Assembly: GCF_014851395.1 (NCBI RefSeq)
Contig: NW_024044681.1
Location: 27,755,585 to 27,819,584, forward strand
DNA: 64,000 nucleotides
Direction: 5' to 3'
Source: Micropterus salmoides
Lineage: Eukaryota > Chordata > Actinopteri > Centrarchiformes > Centrarchidae
Numbering within the stretch: the stretch's first letter is position 1; every line of letters starts with the position of its first letter. The position numbers and the translations under genes are program-made. The notes under the pieces are model-generated. The model did no database searches. It saw nothing but the letters and a program-made list of their open reading frames with translations, and was not told where the DNA came from. Below, piece after piece: positions 59,201 to 64,000 of this stretch.

Positions 59201-60931
59201 ATAAAGGAGAATTTGTTCTGGGAAGGTGACACGGAGTCTGAGGTGAGGTGATTTGTGCAACAGCTAAGGGGAATAAACATTTGCATTTGACACAGATAAC
59301 TTTCAGATCTAAGAAGGGGTTTACCCTGATGTACAAAATGCTGATGGGACCTCTGACCTCAATGACAACTGAGAACAAAGAAATAATCAAACTCATAAAC
59401 TGAACTGAAAGGTTAGGATGTTTGCTAAGAGAGAGGTGTTGGTTGTTTTGATCAGGTGAACAGTACAACATCCTGTAATTAGTAAGCTCTACGCTTTGTG
59501 GTGGAAATTCTAGTGTTGAATAGATACAGAACATCACAATCATACACAGTGTGCATTGGCTTAGTGTCTTATTTGAGTGGTGGTATTAGATTAGATTACA
59601 TTTGTCATCGCACACAGAGTACAAATACTGAGACAACAAAATGCAGTTTAGCATTTAACCAGAAGTGCAAAAAGCAGTTAAGTGCAGAGTATGTACATAT
59701 GTATAGAGGTAAATATAAGTAAACAGTATGAACATGTGCAGCGGTTACAGTAAGTGCAGGTATAAGTATAACATATGTAGTGCAGGTGTAAGTACAAGTA
59801 ATGCTAATAGTAAGAAATTATATACAGAATGAACAGCTGGAGGTATAATATTAAATATTGTGTATACACTATAAATTTGATATATATAGTGTAGAGTAGT
59901 ATGTATTGCTAAGTGAGAGCGCATTGCATGTGCAGTAGTGGGTTAAGTGTGAGCTCAGCAGTATTCTGACAAAGAAGAGGCAACTAAGCTCAAGGTGCCG
60001 TCAGACTCAACAGAAAAACATTCTGCTTTTGAGTACTCACTGTGATGCTGGGGCCAAACCCAGAGCCAGGCTGAGGGCTAGCAGCACTGATGTAGTTGCC
60101 CACAGCCGAATCCTGACTGCTGGGTCCGTACAGGTCAGCCACAGGCCCTGGACTGTTAGCACCAGGGAAACCTCCGGGCCTTGATGGGTTGGCGCCTGCA
60201 TACAAACACAGCAGGGAGCACAGCAGCTCAGAAACACCCGACAACCATCAGTGCAATTCTTACTTGCTTTGACTCAAAGGGACACATTTGAATCAAAAGA
60301 ACACATTACTGGATTCATATGTTTGTCTCAAAGGACTTGCTTATAGTTCATATTACAGGTTATACAACTACTGCTTGTAAAAGTACATATTCAATTTCAT
60401 TTGATATCAACTGACAGAATGGAGCAGGATTTACGTTTTACATGATTTTAAATAACCAAAAGTAAGGGTGAATCCAGTATGATATTCTAAATGTAATCTA
60501 CATGCTGTGTGTATTATGCATAGGAGAAACATTCAATTTGTATAATCATGCACAACACAAAACAAGCACACTGCTAGAAATACTTCCACCATGCTAATAA
60601 ACTAGTAAGGTTGCAGTGTAAATGTTGCCATGCATAATGTGAAGGAGTACTTGGTAAAACAACATTGGCTGTTGAATAAGAAGAGTAACACAGGATTACC
60701 ATAATAAGGATTTCAGACTTCACTTAAGCACTTTGAACCCAGACAATCGAATGATTCATAGATACCAACAAGAACCTAAAAAGACATTCTCTATACTTTC
60801 AGCTATGTGTTTCAGCTTTTCAGTCTGCTTGCGTAACTTCAGGCATAAAACAAAATAGGTATGTGAAACAAGAGAAGGAGGCATATGGGGGAAATATAAA
60901 AGCTTGACCCAAGTTCACCTGCAGGTCCAAA
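56221..60931 (-). CDS. msi2: Musashi-2 RNA-binding protein, C-terminal exons (partial)
   Basis: Musashi-2 binds UAG-containing 3' UTRs and controls translation in stem and neural cells. Only the C terminus is in the window. Coding exons in transcript order: 60919-60931 (TTTGGACCTGCAG, FGPA plus one base), 60041-60195 (begins GANPSRPGGFPGANSPGPVA, includes GNYISAASPQPGSGFG and ends PSIT), and the coding part of the last one, 56221-56262, which reads GPLIATAFTNGYH and stops. These match the MSI2 C terminus almost residue for residue. Both RRM domains and the start are outside, beyond 64 kb. The 155-nt exon enters in phase 1, which the 13-nt microexon supplies exactly. Confidence 0.93.
56451..56476. 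repeat. (ATA)n microsatellite
   Basis: About eight to nine ATA units just upstream, in msi2 orientation, of the stop-containing exon. Confidence 0.95.
59585..59960. repeat. Interspersed repeat with degenerate short tandem structure
   Basis: Begins ATTAGATTAGATTACATTTG, continues AATGCAGTTTAGCATTTAAC, then loose repeats of AGTGCAG and GTATAAGTA. I recognise this as a common fish interspersed repeat. Located in the msi2 intron. Confidence 0.55.
60041..60195 (-). CDS. msi2: msi2 penultimate coding exon
   Basis: Acceptor TTTGTATGCAG, 155 nt, donor GTGAGT. Encodes 52 residues including VADLYGPSSQDSAVGNYISA. Confidence 0.95.
60919..60931 (-). CDS. msi2: msi2 13-nt microexon
   Basis: Flanked by TTTTTTATCTCCCCTCAG and GTGAAC on the minus strand. 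Encodes FGPA and the first base of Gly, giving FGPAGANPSRPGG; known MSI2 isoforms read NFGAPASPAGSNP-like sequence here. Thirteen nucleotides is not a multiple of three, so skipping it requires an alternative preceding exon ending in phase 1. Confidence 0.6.
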
Positions 60932-61326
60932 CTGAGGGGAGATAAAAAAGAAATACTGTACATGACTTACCACCTTTGCCCTGTGAGTAAGAGCATCTCA
61001 GACTAATAAAATGTCTTTTGGAAATCCAGATGCCTACTAAAGGCCAATAACACTGCCAATACAGGGAAAAAACAGTCGGGGAGAAAGAAAAATGCACTGA
61101 TCTCTTAACAGCAATCTCCTCTGCTGTCAGCTTCACATAACTCTCTGTCTCACCCTTATTCAAAGACAGACTGTGAAAAAAACAACAACTGTACAACTGC
61201 ATTAAGATGAAAAATCTTCCGGCCACAGAAAATGAGCTCATGAACCCTATGATGCCTGAGAGGAAGTCTTTGTTGTACATGCGAAGAAATACAGAGTGTA
61301 ACTGCAGTACACACGCACACAAACAT

Positions 61327-61344
61327 GCACGCACGCACGCACGC
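61327..61344. repeat. (GCAC)n microsatellite
   Basis: About four and a half GCAC units in the msi2 upstream intron. Confidence 0.9.
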
Positions 61345-62190
61345 AGAGTATACAAACTGTATCGCTGTCACCATGTTTAACATATCACTATCAAAGCTAT
61401 GTTAGACAGGTTTGGTCCATTAGAAGCACCTGAAAACATACTTTAGATATCCGTGTATAGCACTCTAGGAAAATGAAGCCATCTCACTAAACACACATCG
61501 AGTGGAGTTGACTCTGCTGTTTAACTGCGAGGACTTTTAAAGTGAGCAGCTAGTGCTCTTATCTTGCCTGCACAGCCCCCAGTAGGCTGGCTTATTATAT
61601 AATTAAGGATTTTTTTCAGTTGAAATGGCAATCCTCATTTTCTATGACTGCTGATTTTTATTAGAGTGTAGCTCAACCCTCCCCCTGTGAAGCTCATTTT
61701 TTCATTTAAATGTAGGTGCTGCAGTGGTTCTGTATTTAGCTTTGGGAGCAAAACAATCCCAAAAAAAGTGCAATGTGGGTCAGATTCAGAATAGGGTCCA
61801 GTGTAAGACAGACTATAAAGTTACTTTTCATTTGGATTTGTTTATGGAATGAAAGTGCTAACTCTTTCTCATGCTTCAGTTTTTGGTACTTGTGGCACAT
61901 ACATTTGACTGATAGTACAAAAGAAAAAAAGACATGTGAAAATCACTTGGAATGCTAAGGATGACTTCTATGTGTGAAGTACTTAACTTACTTAGTAAAA
62001 ATGGGAAGACCTGAATTAATGAATGTCTAAACTATACAGAACACTGTGTGCTATACTACGGAAGCCCTAAGTGGCCATCCATTCAAATATGTTGTAACGG
62101 GATAATTATCTCGAGATAAATTTTCTCGTGATCTCATGATAACCGTAGCTGAACACAGTGGTTGACAGGTTGAGTGACCAGCAGTGTTAC

Positions 62191-62255
62191 TTGTTAGCTC
62201 AGTTGATAGAGCACAGGACTTGCAACAATTGAGAGTTCAAGTCCTGCTATCAACG
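62191..62255 (+). other. tRNA-like segment inside the inverted-repeat element
   Basis: TTAGCTCAGTTGATAGAGC resembles the tRNA D-arm/A box and GAGAGTTCAAGTCCTG the T-arm/B box, about 22 bases apart. The acceptor arms do not pair well and the middle forms a different hairpin (CAGGACTT with AAGTCCTG), so a working tRNA is unlikely. Confidence 0.5.
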
Positions 62256-62312
62256 ATTTTATTTTCCTTCTTTTGTGTGTTTTATACCACCCAACAAAGT
62301 TGTTATGAAGAG

Positions 62313-62396
62313 ATTCAGGGAAATCCATTCACACATTTCCCGGCTATTTTGGAAACTTTGAAATAGCTGGGAAATGTTAAATGGATTTCCCTGAAT
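62313..62396. repeat. Long imperfect hairpin inside the element
   Basis: Arms at 62313-62350 and 62360-62396 are inverted copies (ATTCAGGGAAATCCATT on the left, its complement on the right) around a nine-base loop. It may be the remains of a nested element. Confidence 0.85.
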
Positions 62397-62550
62397 GAGA
62401 AGCGCAGGAATTTCCTCTGCCTGGGAATAATAGAGAAATGAAAAGTCCATTGATTGATGGATGTGGCTGCTTTATTGTGAGCATGTCAAAGAGTCTACTC
62501 ATAGGAACTTTGTTGAAGAGGATAATAAAAAAGAAACACAAATTAGTCCT

Positions 62551-62619
62551 AAGCGTGGATCTAACACGCAACCCTTTGACTGTGAGCCCTTTAGTGTACC
62601 AACTGAGCTAACCCGTGAC
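62551..62619 (-). other. Second tRNA-like segment, opposite strand
   Basis: On the minus strand GTTAGCTCAGTTGGTACAC is followed by a T-arm of five base pairs (GCGTG, loop TTAGATC, CACGC). It is arranged as the inverted partner of 62191-62255. Confidence 0.5.
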
Positions 62620-64000
62620 ACTGCACACCAATTTGAAATTATCATTAACGCTGCTGCCAACCCTTGCGATAAACTACCGTTTTGTTATCTTGAGATCATG
62701 ACAAAATGATCCCGTTTTCACGGGAAAACAACTAGATATCGAGATAATGATCCCGTTATCACAGGAAAACGGAGTAAGAAACATATTTGAATGGATGGCC
62801 GCTCAGGGATTCCATACTATATTGCCTGTCTGTGACTTCCAAGTTAAATTTGCTTAATTTTAAATTACTTAAATATAGAACTAAAGTACATGTGTAGGCA
62901 CTGTGCACAAGAAAAGCATTTATCAATGAGATTGGTCATCAAACTGCACATAGAAACTATCGTATTCTCCCTTTCAGGCTACGACTTACTCTGTGGACTG
63001 AGCAATTTGTGAGAAGCAGGACTGCTCACTATAGAATTTAAACAGTAATGTCATGATAAATGAAATATGGGTAATCAATGACCTGCAGCTGGTCATACGG
63101 CACATAATATACACAAAAATCTATTATACTTCCCGAAAACTACAAATGTTTGCTTTTATCTACTTTAAACAAACATCCAAATAAACAGTACCATTGTGAT
63201 TCTACTTAGTATAATATGATGTCTGATTTTTGTATCATTAGGGTCAAGGTTGGCTGCAAAACCTATTTCAGCACATAAATTGTATTACAATGTAATCAGG
63301 GTATGTTGACTCACTCAGGAATTGAATGTGTCCCCATGGGTGAGAAAAAACCTGTGCTAACCAAGCAAAAGTCAAACAAAAATCAACCACGCATCAACAG
63401 AGGGCAACAGAGTGACTTACAGTAGCTGCTGCAATTGACTTGTGACACAAATCCCTTCCTGTACAATACATTAACATGCTATAACCAGGCCTCAAAATCA
63501 AAAAAGACAATGGTTCCCTAACCCTAACCCCCCCAGCTACGCAGCTTTGTATGGAATAAATCACTTCACGCTGCTGAACAGATCTATAGGAAGTAAGGAG
63601 TATGGTGAACTATGTCTGCAGTGCTCCCACACTTATACAAGTGTTACAACAAAGCAGAAACCCTTCTGAGCTCCAGAAAATCACATCTGCGTAGTTGTTT
63701 CTATGCAACCTAGCTGTGTTTTTTGGAATTTGCTGTGCTAAAGTTCATACAGACAGTCTGTAGGAAATGCCAACATCTGCCTGGGGCAGCTGGCCAACAC
63801 TTTAACCATTAGTGGGAGAGTTGGCCCCACAGTTACTTTATTGGTCCAAAAGGGTGAGAGAACAACCGCTTTTGTTTAACAATTTGTGCTGCTATTATTG
63901 TGAAGTGCAGGTGGAGACACAACAGTGAAGGAACAAGATTGAAGGCTATGGCAGGATTCAAGCCCAGCAGGGGCACATGAGTCTCTAAAGCCAGGGAACT

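Larger units (their letters stand above)
56263..60040 (-). other. msi2: msi2 intron between the last two coding exons
   Basis: 3.8 kb of AT-rich intron with no recognisable exon; contains the interspersed repeat at 59585-59960. Confidence 0.7.
62056..62817. mobile_element. Non-autonomous inverted-repeat DNA transposon (MITE-like), 762 bp
   Basis: The ends are inverted copies: both contain GGCCATCCATTCAAATATGT, preceded by GGAAGCCCTAAGT on the left and by GGAATCCCTGAGC on the reverse complement of the right. A second paired block follows inside (ACGGGATAATTATCTCGAGA on the left, ACGGGATCATTATCTCGATA reverse-complemented from the right). TATA flanks both sides (62052-62055 and 62818-62821), consistent with a TA-type target duplication. 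No transposase frame is present, so it would need enzyme supplied elsewhere. Two tRNA-like segments and a long hairpin lie inside. Confidence 0.8.
60932..64000 (-). other. msi2: msi2 intron sequence, extends beyond the window
   Basis: No further Musashi exon is recognisable before the window ends. The inverted-repeat element at 62056-62817 is the main feature. Confidence 0.6.

Noticed and set aside
60915..61355. 146-codon minus-strand frame in the msi2 intron
   Set aside because: It begins in a GCAC microsatellite and shows no Musashi sequence; only the nearby 13-nt microexon is convincing.
62191..62255. Functional tRNA gene
   Set aside because: The A and B boxes are tRNA-like, but the acceptor stem does not pair and it lies inside a transposon with an inverted partner.
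63505..63530. Interstitial telomere repeat
   Set aside because: Only about two CCCTAA units; too short to be meaningful.
1..64000. CRISPR arrays, operons, prophage or bacterial elements
   Set aside because: The window is clearly vertebrate nuclear DNA with split genes; no such structure is present.

Overview
The window is vertebrate nuclear DNA, almost certainly from a ray-finned (percomorph-type) fish. Genes are split by GT-AG introns into short exons. There are many (GT)n, (AT)n and homopolymer microsatellites, and the interspersed repeats are ones I recognise from percomorph genomes. No bacterial-style operon is present, and nearly all long open frames outside the exons are chance frames.

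Four known genes can be read exon by exon. (1) aifm1 (+), 1698-13232: apoptosis-inducing factor, mitochondrial, reconstructed in 23 coding exons as a 774-residue protein. It carries an unusual Pro/Glu/Ala-rich linker built from an array of frame-neutral exons. (2) glra4-like glycine receptor alpha subunit (+), 15212-23168: ten coding exons, 480 residues, with all four membrane segments intact. (3) nufip2 (+), 26286-33282: four coding exons, 640 residues, with one 1689-nt exon and a long 3' UTR reaching perhaps 38.1 kb. (4) The 3' end of msi2 (Musashi-2) on the minus strand: a 13-nt microexon (60919-60931), an exon at 60041-60195, the stop-containing exon 56192-56262, a probable 3'-UTR intron, and a terminal UTR exon running down to about 49.34 kb. 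The rest of msi2 lies beyond 64 kb.

Layout: 0-1.5 kb upstream DNA; 1.5-13.6 kb aifm1; 13.6-15.2 kb intergenic; 15.2-23.2 kb glra4; 23.2-26.2 kb intergenic; 26.2-38.1 kb nufip2 and its UTR; 38.1-49.3 kb intergenic, with two phase-compatible candidate minus-strand exons of unknown identity (40434-40615, 45118-45277) and several compact enhancer-like blocks; 49.3-64 kb the msi2 3' end. The four genes are not functionally linked (mitochondrial oxidoreductase, inhibitory ion channel, two RNA-binding regulators); their adjacency is synteny rather than a pathway.

The most unusual observations are the tandemly duplicated phase-1 exon array in aifm1, a 762-bp terminal-inverted-repeat element at 62056-62817 that carries two oppositely oriented tRNA-like segments plus a long hairpin, the orphan minus-strand exons, and CTCF-like motifs in convergent orientation around glra4 and nufip2.
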